Numbered from the stretch's first letter, positions 33,613-42,899 are shown. The stretch is 64,000 nt of DNA from Candidatus Heimdallarchaeota archaeon (GCA_030603365.1 JAUVXV010000003.1:124001-188000); one strand, 5' to 3'. Notes: generated by a model from the sequence alone, not told the origin. Made by a program: numbers and translations.

Positions 33613-34596
33613 ATGGTAGAAGTATTAGAATGGCCACTTGGAAAAGGAAATGAAATAATGTACAGACATCCTCGTGATACTATCAACTGGGGAGATATGG
33701 TAAATGTTCTTCCAAACCAAGTTGCAGTATTCATCAAAGATTCAGTAGTCTATGATGTTCTTAAGGGTGGAAGACACTTGATGAAAACCAAGAATATTCC
33801 ATTTTTGACAACATTACTATCCAGAATAGTTGGATATGACAAAAGTCCGTTTAACTGTCAAGTTGTCTTTGTCAATATGGCTGATTTTCAAGGTAAATTC
33901 GGAGGGCGATCACAAACACAGGAATTAGCTCCTCTGCAATTCTTTGGCGATTATTACTACAAGATAGATGATATACAGAAATTTGTTTTTGAAATAGCAG
34001 GAAACAGAAATATCTATACAACAGCTGCATTCAATGAATTCTTTCGCTCATTTATTGTGGAATCTGTTATTAGCAAACTATCAGAAAAAAGTATAGTTGA
34101 TCTAATGTCCAATTTAGGAAAAACTTCAGATTTCGTAGAAGATGAAGTAAAACCTGATCTCAAAGAATTCGGAATAAAATTGAAAACTTTAAAGTTTGGA
34201 GGCCTAGATACTACACCTGAATACAGAGATAGACTCTTCTGGATGCGTTCAGGTGTTTCTGCAAATCAAGTACAACAGTATGCTGGAATGGCAAAAGTAG
34301 TTGAAAAACTCCCAGAAGGTGGTAGTGGATTGACAGGAGCTGTTATGATTAACAATCTTTTCTCAAGAGGCGAAATAAAACAAGCCAACAAGATTGAAGA
34401 GAAAGGAGATGTTGAAGCAGCTTTTATTACTTGTAACCAATGTAAGAACAAAATTTCTCCAGCAGCTAAATTCTGTGCAAGCTGTGGTGATCCAACTGAC
34501 GATGAAAAGAGTGGCAAAATGAAGTTTTGCACCAACTGTGGATCTAAGAATGATACTGGCGCTAAATTCTGTGGCAACTGTGGTGACAAGATCTAA
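33613..34596 (+). CDS. SPFH-domain protein with two C-terminal zinc ribbons
   Basis: A 327-residue protein. Residues about 10-225 resemble the YdjI/'virion core protein' branch of the SPFH family: LVxxNQVAVFIKDSVVYDVLKGGRHLM near the start and KEFGIKLKTLKFGGLDTTPEYRDRL near 190. There is no membrane helix. The C-terminus has two zinc ribbons, CNQCKNKISPAAKFCASCG and CTNCGSKNDTGAKFCGNCG, as often found in this branch. SPFH proteins form oligomeric scaffolds at membranes. A strong Shine-Dalgarno site and a T-tract suggest a monocistronic, well-expressed gene. Confidence 0.85.
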   Translation: MVEVLEWPLGKGNEIMYRHPRDTINWGDMVNVLPNQVAVFIKDSVVYDVLKGGRHLMKTKNIPFLTTLLSRIVGYDKSPFNCQVVFVNMADFQGKFGGRSQTQELAPLQFFGDYYYKIDDIQKFVFEIAGNRNIYTTAAFNEFFRSFIVESVISKLSEKSIVDLMSNLGKTSDFVEDEVKPDLKEFGIKLKTLKFGGLDTTPEYRDRLFWMRSGVSANQVQQYAGMAKVVEKLPEGGSGLTGAVMINNLFSRGEIKQANKIEEKGDVEAAFITCNQCKNKISPAAKFCASCGDPTDDEKSGKMKFCTNCGSKNDTGAKFCGNCGDKI

Positions 34597-34598
34597 AA

Positions 34599-34629
34599 TT
34601 CTTTTTCTTTTCTTTCTTTTTCTTATTTT
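34599..34629 (+). terminator. T-rich tract after the SPFH gene
   Basis: Runs of T broken by single C residues start three bases after the stop codon at 34594-34596. Confidence 0.55.
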
Positions 34630-34700
34630 CAGAAAAATTGTTAGCTTAATATTCCTTTAACAATTACTAAGCCAACAAGTAAAATAATATCTGTAGGATT

Positions 34701-34728
34701 TGTTCTATTGCAGAACAGAAGTGTTCTG
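34701..34728. promoter_or_regulatory. Three-half-site operator TGTTCT / AGAACA / TGTTCT
   Basis: TGTTCT at 34701-34706, AGAACA at 34712-34717 and TGTTCT at 34722-34727. Starts are 11 and 10 bases apart, so all half-sites face one side of the helix. The last two form a perfect palindrome CAGAACA-gaag-TGTTCTG. The site ends eight bases before the TATA box of the 34765 gene. The winged-helix gene at 35549 lies in the same likely operon and is the natural candidate to bind it. Confidence 0.68.
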
Positions 34729-34736
34729 GAAAGGGG

Positions 34737-34746
34737 TTTATAAAAG
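34737..34746 (+). promoter_or_regulatory. TATA box of the 34765 operon
   Basis: TTTATAAAAG lies 18-28 bases before ATG 34765 and is preceded by a purine-rich GGAAAGGGG stretch that could serve as the BRE. Confidence 0.6.
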
Positions 34747-34764
34747 ATAAAATTATGGGATAAA

Positions 34765-35526
34765 ATGAGTATTATGAAAATTAAACCAATCAATAAAAGC
34801 ATTATTTTTGGAGTAGTAACGGCTTTACTAACAACTTCATTAATAATAGGTGTTTATTTAGGAATAACTTCTACCGAAAAAAATCAGTTTTTACCCCCCT
34901 TCGAATGGGATTCCTCCTCACTAAAAACTCTTTCTTTACAGATGAATGAGCGTTCAGAGTATATATTAGCAACTTCTATAGAAACCAACATCAATGATAG
35001 TAGTGGTATGATGGTTTCTTATTTCAATCATTCCGTTCATTCAATTTATAGTTGGTATAATACTGAAACAGAAGAATGGCTGTTGGTAATAAACGACTAC
35101 CTTAATAGTAGTCAGGATTATGATACAATTTACAAAATCCAACCAGATATTTTATCTCCATTTTATCTTTCCCTAAATGCTGATCTCCAAACAATACAAA
35201 ATCAAGTTGATATAAGCGAGAATTACAGTGAAGAATTAGCATTAAGAGAATCTGCTGACCTCGCTATAATATCTATAATGATAACACATGCATATCAAGA
35301 TGGAACATTGATTATTGTTGAAGCTTTTGAAAACACTATTTTAGTACGTCTCATAAGTTTTATAGCGTATCATGGTGATTTTAATAGCTGGGGTGTAGAA
35401 ATAGACCCCAAAGCAGAATTTGATGATGGTAGGGTTAAGTATGATATCTTTTACAAGGCAGATATTCCTGAGTTCTTACCAAATTATACAAATGCAACTA
35501 ATGCGTTTTTAGAACTATTTTACTAA
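34765..35526 (+). CDS. Membrane-anchored extracellular protein of unknown function
   Basis: A 253-residue protein with one N-terminal hydrophobic segment (about 14-35) acting as a signal anchor, followed by a soluble domain with several N-x-S/T sites and no cysteine motifs. I do not recognise the domain. It is followed after 22 bases by a winged-helix regulator with its own membrane helices, and preceded by a well-formed operator and TATA box. A membrane-linked sensing pair is possible (inference). Confidence 0.75.
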   Translation: MSIMKIKPINKSIIFGVVTALLTTSLIIGVYLGITSTEKNQFLPPFEWDSSSLKTLSLQMNERSEYILATSIETNINDSSGMMVSYFNHSVHSIYSWYNTETEEWLLVINDYLNSSQDYDTIYKIQPDILSPFYLSLNADLQTIQNQVDISENYSEELALRESADLAIISIMITHAYQDGTLIIVEAFENTILVRLISFIAYHGDFNSWGVEIDPKAEFDDGRVKYDIFYKADIPEFLPNYTNATNAFLELFY

Positions 35527-35548
35527 ATCTCTCGGAAAACGTGATTCA

Positions 35549-36025
35549 ATGAATAAGCAACCAGAAACCAAATTCGAGCAAATACTTACAAATCCAATCA
35601 CACTAAAGATTTTCATTTTCTTAAAATCAAAAAATCCTGGAAGCGTAGGAATACGTGAAGTAATGAGAGCAACCAAAATGAAAAGTTCAAGCACAGTTAG
35701 TCGGCATCTAGAAACAATGGATGAAATTGGGTTAGTTCAAAAACTCCCATCAAATAGATACGTTTTAACTTCTAATGGTTTATCAATACGAAGTTTCCAA
35801 GTTCCAGTAAAATTAACTACAAATCTGTTTAAAGGATACTTTGTCCCAATCTCTACCTATCAAATCAGTTTTTTAGTTGTGATGAGTCTTTTAACATTCA
35901 TACTATTATGGTATGATATGTTACTTGCTGCAATAAATGGATTAGTAGGACTAATCATTGGATTATTGATAAGCTTGAAACAATGGTTCACAATAATGAA
36001 ACAGATGAAAGCTTATAGATTATGA
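35549..36025 (+). CDS. Winged-helix transcription regulator with membrane helices
   Basis: A 158-residue protein. Residues 8-85 are a winged-helix domain of the ArsR/MarR/HTH type: LTNPITLKIFIFLKSKNPGSVGIREVMRATKMKS is helix 1 and 2, SSTVSRHLETMDEIGLVQKL is the recognition helix with wing. Residues about 103-125 and 126-146 are two membrane helices. Membrane-tethered regulators of this kind are common in archaea. It is probably co-transcribed with the anchored protein upstream and may bind the three-half-site operator at 34701. Confidence 0.85.
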   Translation: MNKQPETKFEQILTNPITLKIFIFLKSKNPGSVGIREVMRATKMKSSSTVSRHLETMDEIGLVQKLPSNRYVLTSNGLSIRSFQVPVKLTTNLFKGYFVPISTYQISFLVVMSLLTFILLWYDMLLAAINGLVGLIIGLLISLKQWFTIMKQMKAYRL

Positions 36026-36094
36026 TGTACTTCAGTTTTGATTTATAACTGAATTTTCATCGCCCAAGCATTCTAAAGTTTCTATTTTTCTTCA

Positions 36095-36196
36095 TTATTT
36101 TTCAATATTCAAGATTTCGAATAAGATCCAGTTTACTTTGTCATATAAATCTGGTTTCTTGATTGGTTCAATTTTATTATGAATATTTTCAGACAA
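36095..36196 (-). CDS. Possible 33-residue small ORF or gene remnant
   Basis: On the minus strand a TTG at 36196 opens a frame of 33 codons ending with TAA at 36095-36097. The product (SENIHNKIEPIKK, then DLYDKVNWILFEIL) has a protein-like composition but no known motif. No Shine-Dalgarno site or TATA box is clear. It may be the remnant of a gene or chance. The rest of the 36026-36225 gap shows nothing. Confidence 0.2.
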   Translation of the reverse strand: MSENIHNKIEPIKKPDLYDKVNWILFEILNIEK

Positions 36197-36225
36197 TAGA
36201 AATCACTTCTGAATAAAAGCTTCAA

Positions 36226-36941
36226 TTACTTACTTACTTCTACTTTTCCTTCATCCAACTTCAAGTAATAGAAAATCGCTATTGATTGTATAACAAATGC
36301 AATCTTTAAACACCAATTAAACAATGTATGACCAATTCTTTGACTAGTAATGAAAATAGTATTTGATCCCCCAGAATTATCTATAAGAAATCCTATGAAA
36401 ATAACTATAGCATAAATTATTGCAATACTGAACATTGATAGGTAAGTCCATTTATTGATTTTGGGGAAATCCTTGTTCCTGAAAAATGCGATAGTGTACA
36501 GCAAAACAGCTGCTATCAATGAACCTGCCGCTGCTTCAATGAGGTGATTATGAGCAGGATGTTGTTCAACATAGAGAACTCCAAGATATAGTCCAGCTTG
36601 AGCTATACCAAAAAAAGATCCAAAAATACTTAGATATTTAGTCAGTTTATCTTTGGTAAAATACTTCCAGATAATTGAATGATAAACAATTGAAAAAACG
36701 ACATAACATAGATAGCAGTGCGGTATAATGGTTGTGAGATTGGATTGGGTTTACCACTTGGAGTAGGATCCCTCCCTAGATCTGTCAATGTATTATAGAC
36801 AAAATCAAATCCTTCTGTATCACCTGTTACATGATTCCCCCCTGGATAATATATCATAGCAACTGCTTCTAATGTAAGCGCAATTACAATTAGACTAGCT
36901 AAGCTGATAAAAGTGATTCTAAGTAACTTTCTTTTCATCAT
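36226..36941 (-). pseudogene. DUF998-like membrane protein with a single-base frameshift
   Basis: Two open frames belong to one gene. The first (36941-36642) encodes 99 residues with a signal-like helix, YNTLTDLGRDPTPSGKPNP and a second helix start. The second frame is open from the same place to 36228 and continues YHSIIWKYFTKDKLTKYLSI, LYLGVLYVEQHPAHNHLIEA and three more helices. Adding one base in the run of six A (plus strand 36693-36698) joins them as one protein of about 238 residues with six helices. NxLTDLG and the helix layout fit DUF998. It is a homopolymer indel: sequence error, real mutation or slippage. A distant relative may lie at 56731. Confidence 0.82.
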
Positions 36942-36983
36942 CGCAAGATTAGTTTGTAGGACGAATATTTAAGCTTTCAACAG

Positions 36984-37292
36984 TTATTGTATTTGTTGCT
37001 CTCTTAGATTTCTAATAAATTCGAGATTAGTATGGTCACCATTAATTCGTTCCTCAATTGGATAACAACTAACCTTTAGAGCTTCTAGAATTGCTATAGG
37101 ATTTTCTGCAGAGCAATTGCACACTCTTATCTTAAATCTAGGTACATGTATCTTCCCTGACATTATCCCCCCAGTAGATAATTCATTACAATCAGCATTC
37201 CAGATACAGTCTGTTTTTTCACATCTTCGGTATCTAGTACCATACTTATTTACAAAAACTGTCTCACCCTCAAAGCACATTTTCCTCGCCAT
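36984..37292 (-). CDS. Small cysteine-rich protein
   Basis: A 102-residue soluble protein with Cys at 6, 24, 29, 35, 58 and 60 and one near 77. The spacing (C-x4-C-x5-C, then CNC) suggests a metal site or an Fe-S cluster, but no family is recognised. It starts MARKMCFEGET and the ATG is followed closely by the window's 143-base region before the 37436 gene, to which it is divergent. Possibly precedes the frameshifted DUF998 gene on one transcript (42-base gap). Confidence 0.7.
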   Translation of the reverse strand: MARKMCFEGETVFVNKYGTRYRRCEKTDCIWNADCNELSTGGIMSGKIHVPRFKIRVCNCSAENPIAILEALKVSCYPIEERINGDHTNLEFIRNLREQQIQ

Positions 37293-37435
37293 GAATACCC
37301 CATTTTTTGAAGCATGTTAACTATTAAAAAGACATGTACTACTCGAGTAAAACGTATTACACTTTATTATATGTAACATTGATTTGGAACCAGTTCTCCA
37401 TAATGTTTATTTAACGAATACTACATTTGTATTTC

Positions 37436-38527
37436 ATGGCTTATGATGCACTATTTTATACCATAGGTGCAGTTCTTGTAGGAACTGCATTATTTACTTT
37501 AATTGTTGCTTTAACTGCACGAAAAATAGACTTTGGTGATAGACTCTTTAAGATTAGAGATAGAAAAACTTTGGTACCTAGAGGACCAGTTAGGAGAAAG
37601 GCATTGGAAGGAATACCAGCCCCTTCATCCGAACCAAAAGATGAAGTCGAAGTTGTTTATGATAGTAAAAAAGCAGCGAAAAGTAAGATGAAAGCAAAAC
37701 GTGCTAAACCTAGTAGGATAGAATCATCAGAACCTGTAGAAAGAGATATAGTGGCTGATGAAGAATCAGATAGATATTATGAAGATGCTCTGACTGGACC
37801 TGCACCTGGAACTGGGTTTGCACCTAAAATGGAAGAAGCATCAGAAGAGCTTGAAGAATCATTAAAGGACTTTGATGATGAACCTGAAATGGCTGAAGAA
37901 GCTGAAATCATTGATGTATCTGAGACTATAGAAGAAGGTCATTCACGCGATTTGTCCATTCGTTTACCAAAAAATATGTGTTTAGACGAAGTATTCAGAC
38001 TCAAAATAACTCTTATCAAAGCAGAGGAATTTAGTGAGGATCTCACAATAAAAGAACTTGAACTTGATAAGAAAGAAGCTGAATATTTCTCACTTAATGT
38101 TACTAAACTTGGAGAAAAAGTTACTGAGGCAACTACAAGAATAGTTGGTCTTAAGGAAGGAACATTAATAGTGAGACCAATAGCTATCGGTAATGTTGCA
38201 GTTGTTACTCCAGGACAAAGAACAGTATTCTTTGATTCCGAAGAAGAAGAGATAGTAGTTGAGTTCTTTTTAACTCCAACAAAATGGTCTAAAGATCTAA
38301 TTAGTAATCTGAGGATCGAATTTGAACAAGAATACAAGGTTATCAAATCTGTTAACATTCCAGTAAAAATCTATAAGAGAAAACTGGAAGCTATTTTTGG
38401 TATAAATATCTCAAGATGGCAATACTATGCTTTGTTTGTTTATTCAGCTTTGGGAACTATATCTGGTCTGATAAGTTTCTTTAATGAAAAAGTAGTACAA
38501 TGGTTTCTGTATCTGGGTACTTTATAA
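37436..38527 (+). CDS. Bitopic membrane protein with acidic linker and Ig-like domain
   Basis: About 363 residues from ATG 37436 (a TTG at 37427 is also in frame). An N-terminal membrane helix (about 5-27) is followed by a Lys/Arg-rich stretch, a Glu/Asp-rich disordered linker (about 60-170), a beta-rich domain (about 172-300; SIRLPKNMCLDEVFRLKI, ATTRIVGLKEGTLIV) and a C-terminal pair of hydrophobic segments (330-360). The beta domain looks Ig-like but no family is certain. Single gene with its own promoter region. Function unknown. Confidence 0.75.
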   Translation: MAYDALFYTIGAVLVGTALFTLIVALTARKIDFGDRLFKIRDRKTLVPRGPVRRKALEGIPAPSSEPKDEVEVVYDSKKAAKSKMKAKRAKPSRIESSEPVERDIVADEESDRYYEDALTGPAPGTGFAPKMEEASEELEESLKDFDDEPEMAEEAEIIDVSETIEEGHSRDLSIRLPKNMCLDEVFRLKITLIKAEEFSEDLTIKELELDKKEAEYFSLNVTKLGEKVTEATTRIVGLKEGTLIVRPIAIGNVAVVTPGQRTVFFDSEEEEIVVEFFLTPTKWSKDLISNLRIEFEQEYKVIKSVNIPVKIYKRKLEAIFGINISRWQYYALFVYSALGTISGLISFFNEKVVQWFLYLGTL

Positions 38528-38590
38528 CCCAATCTCTCATTTTTTTCCATCATATTTTAATATCCCAATTGAACTTTTCAAAAGAATAGT

Positions 38591-39715
38591 ATGGTTGATA
38601 AAATCCAAGTAGGCATAATCGGTTTAGGGAGAATTAGCTCTCTGCATCTTTCAGCTTACAAACCTGAAAACGAATTAGATGCTGAATTAATTGCTGTATG
38701 TGATAAGAATAAGAAAAGGGCACAAGAAGTAGCAAAAGAATTCAATGTGGAACATGTCTATACCAACTATGAAGATTTACTCTCAAATGAGGAAATTGAT
38801 GCAGTCGAGATTTTAACACCTCATCATCTTCATGCAGAACAAACAATTAAAGCTGCAAAAGCAGGGAAACACATCTCTTTGCAGAAAGTACCAGCAATGA
38901 CTTTATCTGAAATGGATAAAATGATAGAAGCAACGAAAAAGAATAAGATGAAATTCAGAGTTTTTGAAAATTTTAGATTTTACTCTCCTTACCAGTATGC
39001 AATGGATTTGATAAATAAAGGAATAATAGGTAAGACTGAGAGAGTAGATTGTAGAATGTGGAATGGGTTAAGTGCTCTTTCTGGGTGGAAAGTCCCTTTA
39101 ACCTCATGGAAATGGAGATTTAGTGAAAAAGGAAATTATAAATCTCCACAACTTTTTGATGATGGCTATCATAAACATAGCATCATTGCTCAATTTCTAG
39201 GCGAACCAATAGACTCAGTTCTAGTCTGGACAGGAGAATTCAAAATTCAAGGTGTCGTAAGACATGATACTCCTTCTGTTGTTATATACTCGTGTAAAAA
39301 TAAAGCTCATTATGGAACCTGGAATGTGAGCTTACACAAATTTCTACCAATGGAATCAGATTTTTATGCTTGCGATGAATATGTGGAAATTATTGGTGAG
39401 AAAGGAGCAATCTTCATCCCTGGATGTACAGGTAGTTTCTTTGAAAGTTGCGGAGCTAGTGCTCCTGGTCAAGCTGGAGTTCACTGGGTGGATGAAACTG
39501 GAAAATGGCATTCTAAAATAGATTTGGACACTACTTGGGATTCTTCCTTTATTAATTGCTCAAGAGAGTTTATAGAAGGAATTCGAGAAGATAGAGATAT
39601 AGACTTGACACCTAAAGAAGCCAGATATATCCTGCAAATAGGGCTTGCGGTTGTTCGTTCTATCAGAAATAATTTCAAGGAAGTTAAAATTAAAGATATA
39701 ACTGATAAACCTTAG
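38591..39715 (+). CDS. Gfo/Idh/MocA-family oxidoreductase
   Basis: A 374-residue protein with the Rossmann start VGIIGLGRISSLHL (NAD(P) binding), the AVCD strand 2 end, and the family's substrate-side motif where bacteria have 'EKP' written here as QKVPAM. The C-terminal domain has GWKVPLTSWKWRF and DDGYHKHSIIAQFLG, typical for this family with the catalytic His in the DxxxH region. It would oxidise or reduce a sugar or cyclitol. The substrate is unknown. Neighbours do not form an evident pathway. Confidence 0.88.
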   Translation: MVDKIQVGIIGLGRISSLHLSAYKPENELDAELIAVCDKNKKRAQEVAKEFNVEHVYTNYEDLLSNEEIDAVEILTPHHLHAEQTIKAAKAGKHISLQKVPAMTLSEMDKMIEATKKNKMKFRVFENFRFYSPYQYAMDLINKGIIGKTERVDCRMWNGLSALSGWKVPLTSWKWRFSEKGNYKSPQLFDDGYHKHSIIAQFLGEPIDSVLVWTGEFKIQGVVRHDTPSVVIYSCKNKAHYGTWNVSLHKFLPMESDFYACDEYVEIIGEKGAIFIPGCTGSFFESCGASAPGQAGVHWVDETGKWHSKIDLDTTWDSSFINCSREFIEGIREDRDIDLTPKEARYILQIGLAVVRSIRNNFKEVKIKDITDKP

Positions 39716-39740
39716 AAGTAACAGCAAAAAATGAACAGTT

Positions 39741-39809
39741 GGATACGAATATGAACCTAAACATCAATTAGCTCTACAGTTAGCGGAAGAAGAATATCCA
39801 CATCCATGA
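39741..39809 (+). other. Possible gene remnant in the 39716-39944 gap
   Basis: After a TGA the frame reads TVGYEYEPKHQLALQLA and EEEYPHP before TGA 39807-39809, a composition that looks protein-coding, but it has no start codon or signal. It may be the end of a decayed gene. The rest of this 229-base gap shows nothing else. Confidence 0.2.
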
Positions 39810-39944
39810 TATAAAGCTCTTTTATAAGCTAGTCTAGGATCTCTATTATCTATGCCAAATTCATTGTCTTTTTCAGAATTCACAAATAGAAATTTACATT
39901 CTATTATATATAAAATGAGTGAGAAAAAGAAGGGAGATTACAGT

Positions 39945-41066
39945 TCACATTGCAATCCTTTTATCAGGAAAAATTACTTCGTATTCCTTTCTTTCGATTG
40001 GATCACTTAGAGAAAAACTATACCAGTCATTATGGGTTGGAGGACCAAAACAAACTTCAACACATTTTTTCGAAACATTGAAGCTTATAGACCACAAAGT
40101 TCCAAAGAAATCTGTGTACCAATGACAACATAAACCTTTGGGAAATTCCTTGCTTAGAAACTCTCTTACATCTTTCTGTGTAATATTATCTTTTACCTCT
40201 TGAATAAAAGATTCAATAGTTTCGTATCTCTTCTGAGAATTTGGAAGAAGCCAAGGGTTGTTGAATTTGTTATATTCTAGATTCTTAGAAAGATTATAAT
40301 GATTAGTTGCTATAACATATTCTTTTTCACTTGTATTATCATATTTTTCTATTATGAAACAACCATCAAAACCTTCCATCAAAGCAGCTTTACCAGATTT
40401 ATCAGAGAGAATGAAAGTTGTTGATCCTTCAGTCGGTATTTTCTCTAATAGTTTTGATGCTTCTGCAACATTCTTACAATTATCTAGTAAAACACGTGTG
40501 ACTAAAGACCAATTTATCGATTTAGTTTCCATTTTAGCATTCCATGCACCACCAGCTGAGTTAGTTACACATAACCCTTGATCATTCAATCCATCGTAAC
40601 GACCATAAACCATACCTGAAAAACCGATGTGTTTATACTTTCCTTTTACCTGAGTAGTTCTGAGTTGTAGGTCTTCATCATTATGATTCCATTCATAACT
40701 TCTACCTACTAATACTTCATTATTTTTAGTTAAAGGTGGGAGAAGAGTGAATTGACTACATTGTTGAATTGAATTTGGAAAATCATAGAAGAAGAGTTTA
40801 TTGAGCTCTGTTTCCAATTCTTCTGCAAAACCTTGAGCTTCTTCACTCAAACCAGGGCACAGTTCATCATAGAATTCATAAACTTTGTTAAAACTAGAGA
40901 ATTTTGACTTTTCAACATTGAATTTTCCAGATGTATACATCTTCACAGCAGCTTTATTTTTCTTAATAATCTCGCCTTGTTTCTTACCTATCTCATAATG
41001 TGATCCTTCCAACAAATGGTGTTCAAATTTCATATTATGTATTGTGTATTTTTCGTTCATTTTCAA
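39945..41066 (-). CDS. C45-type Ntn hydrolase (acyl-CoA:6-APA acyltransferase-like)
   Basis: A 373-residue protein of the AAT/C45 family. It begins with GSHYEIGKKQGE as in this family, and the probable nucleophile is Cys103 in QQCSQFTLL, which becomes the N-terminus after self-cleavage. Downstream are GRSYEWNHND, SGMVYGRYDGLNDQGLCVTN and ATNHY, all family elements. Known members hydrolyse or transfer acyl groups of amide compounds such as penicillins or N-acyl amino acids. The natural substrate here is unknown. The region 41067-41293 ahead of it holds TTATAA and no gene. Confidence 0.85.
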   Translation of the reverse strand: MKMNEKYTIHNMKFEHHLLEGSHYEIGKKQGEIIKKNKAAVKMYTSGKFNVEKSKFSSFNKVYEFYDELCPGLSEEAQGFAEELETELNKLFFYDFPNSIQQCSQFTLLPPLTKNNEVLVGRSYEWNHNDEDLQLRTTQVKGKYKHIGFSGMVYGRYDGLNDQGLCVTNSAGGAWNAKMETKSINWSLVTRVLLDNCKNVAEASKLLEKIPTEGSTTFILSDKSGKAALMEGFDGCFIIEKYDNTSEKEYVIATNHYNLSKNLEYNKFNNPWLLPNSQKRYETIESFIQEVKDNITQKDVREFLSKEFPKGLCCHWYTDFFGTLWSISFNVSKKCVEVCFGPPTHNDWYSFSLSDPIERKEYEVIFPDKRIAM

Positions 41067-41293
41067 ACCTTCACAGATTGTAAAATAAACGTCTAAATGT
41101 GCCCTTATAACATTTTTCCGCTTTATTTTAAATACAGTGTCAGAAGAATTAAATACATTTAAATTCGCCTTACATTTTCAGTAAAATTACAAAAAAAATG
41201 AGTAAAAATATTTTATTCTAATTTAAACTATTCATACTGATTTTAAATTTGCATTACACGGTTTCTGTTTCTTCGATGAGAATCTACCAGAAA

Positions 41294-42061
41294 TTACAGT
41301 AAGTAGTCTACTGCTAAGTCATACATTTTGTTAAAACGTGCCTGTTTAGATTTCATATAGCGTATTAGTCTATCCAGAACTGTTATTCGATAAGCATGAC
41401 CTATGCAACTTGGATGACAGGTAAGAGTATAGATTTTCTTACCATCTTTTAGGTCTTCCATCTCTAATAATGCATCAAACTGTGATTTCCAAATATCAAA
41501 GACTTCTGTTGGTGATTTTTGATGAGTTTCAAAAAGAATCCAATCATCCATGAACCATTCGATTGGGAATTCAACAAGATTTCTAGGGGACTCAGGGACA
41601 GAATAGATATATGGTCTATCTTCATCCATGAAAGAGGAATCATATCGATACCCCATTTCTGCAATGATTGTTAGAGTATTTTTAGACATTTTCCAATAGG
41701 GGGCTCTGAACCCTTTGATACTGATATCTAGGTCCTCAAACAGCTTATCTGTATGTTCGTGAACAACAGTCTCTTCACTGAATTCAATTTTATCTAATTC
41801 TTCATGTAAATAACCATGTGCTCCAATTTCATGACCTTCATCTCTTATGGAAGCAACAGTTTCAGGATATTTTTCAACGACCCAACCACATACAAAGAAA
41901 GTTCCCTTTATATCGTACTTCTTTAGAAGTTCTAAAATACGAGGAACTCCTCTTTGAATCGCAAATTGACCTTTAGAGACCTTGACAGGTTCATCTCCTC
42001 TTCGGATTTGAGCGCTTTCAGCATCAAGATCAAAGGTTAGACAGACATCAATATTTTTCAT
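41294..42061 (-). CDS. Polysaccharide deacetylase (NodB homology)
   Basis: A 255-residue carbohydrate esterase 4 domain with LTFDLDAE (catalytic Asp pair region at 11-13), GTFFVCGWV, IGAHGYLHEEL (two metal His), GFRAPYW (motif 3) and TCHPSCIGH (motif 5). These enzymes remove acetyl or formyl groups from sugars, or hydrolyse amides in some archaeal relatives. No signal peptide, so it is cytoplasmic. Two CTTAAG palindromes (42118 and 42136) lie upstream in its 232-base promoter region. Confidence 0.88.
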   Translation of the reverse strand: MKNIDVCLTFDLDAESAQIRRGDEPVKVSKGQFAIQRGVPRILELLKKYDIKGTFFVCGWVVEKYPETVASIRDEGHEIGAHGYLHEELDKIEFSEETVVHEHTDKLFEDLDISIKGFRAPYWKMSKNTLTIIAEMGYRYDSSFMDEDRPYIYSVPESPRNLVEFPIEWFMDDWILFETHQKSPTEVFDIWKSQFDALLEMEDLKDGKKIYTLTCHPSCIGHAYRITVLDRLIRYMKSKQARFNKMYDLAVDYLL

Positions 42062-42117
42062 AATATAACAATAGGGGTTTTAAGAAGAAAAATGTTGTGC
42101 TTGGAATACAGCTATAA

Positions 42118-42141
42118 CTTAAGAATTTCCTTAACCTTAAG
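42118..42141. promoter_or_regulatory. Paired CTTAAG palindromes upstream of the deacetylase
   Basis: CTTAAG occurs at 42118-42123 and 42136-42141, 18 bases apart, 57-80 bases before the start of the minus-strand deacetylase gene. They may be a binding site. The rest of the 42062-42293 gap shows only AT-rich sequence and a short hydrophobic frame that I could not support. Confidence 0.25.
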
Positions 42142-42293
42142 TAAGTTAAATTTATAGAAATTTCTTGATTGAAATGCTTGAAACTCATTCTTGTTTTATT
42201 TGATTGCATAGGTGCATTTGTATTCATATTTCCTGTTGCAATATATTCTACATCAGGATATTTCTCATAAGTTGTTGGAAATAAATGAAGATT

Positions 42294-42773
42294 TTATGCT
42301 AAATAAATCTCCTTATCAGTCCATCTAGTGGATCTCTTGAAAAGCCAGATTATCTGCCCAAGATGTCTGAGTTCATGAAATATGAAACCTACTATAACAG
42401 CATGACGAGTTTTCTTTCCTCTAAAACTGTCCACTATTTCTGCTTCTTCTTGTCTTCCCAAGAAAGAAAGACGTTGTTTGATAATATCTGAAACAAGGAT
42501 GAATGAATCTCGTAGTTCATCTATACTCACTTTATTATTGCTTTCCTGACCTGTACTAATAGCAATATTCGGAGCTTCAAGTTTTTCTCCTCCTGGCAAA
42601 TTTTCTAATAGCCAGTAATTGCTCATGAGAATGTGTCGAAATAACTGTTCAGAGCTCCAAGTTTTCTTGGTTTCTGTAAAATGAAAGTGTTTTAAATCTA
42701 CTTTAGTAAATCTTTCAAGAATTCCTGATCTTTCCTCTTCAAGTAAGGAATAAAGTTGGAGTAAAGTTGGCAT
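42294..42773 (-). CDS. DinB-like four-helix protein
   Basis: A 159-residue protein with the DinB/YfiT fold pattern: His in FRHILMSNYWLL near 47, and HELRHLGQIIWL near 133-144, giving the three-His metal site usual in this family. A helical start and end. Members include thiol transferases and S-transferases, many unknown. A second DinB-like protein lies at the right end of the window (63455-63955), but the two are only distantly similar. Confidence 0.82.
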   Translation of the reverse strand: MPTLLQLYSLLEEERSGILERFTKVDLKHFHFTETKKTWSSEQLFRHILMSNYWLLENLPGGEKLEAPNIAISTGQESNNKVSIDELRDSFILVSDIIKQRLSFLGRQEEAEIVDSFRGKKTRHAVIVGFIFHELRHLGQIIWLFKRSTRWTDKEIYLA

Positions 42774-42899
42774 GAGTAAATGAATAGTTGAGAATTAATA
42801 AGGTTTACCAGAAAAATTTCAACCTCTATCTAATTTGTATGTGCCTATTCAGTTAGAGATAAGATTATAAGCTCTTCAACAATCAGCAATTTGGTAACA

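Noticed and set aside
42165..42275. Short hydrophobic frame in the gap upstream of the deacetylase
   Set aside because: About 30 residues, no clear ribosome site and no recognisable pattern; a chance hydrophobic frame in AT-rich DNA is more likely.
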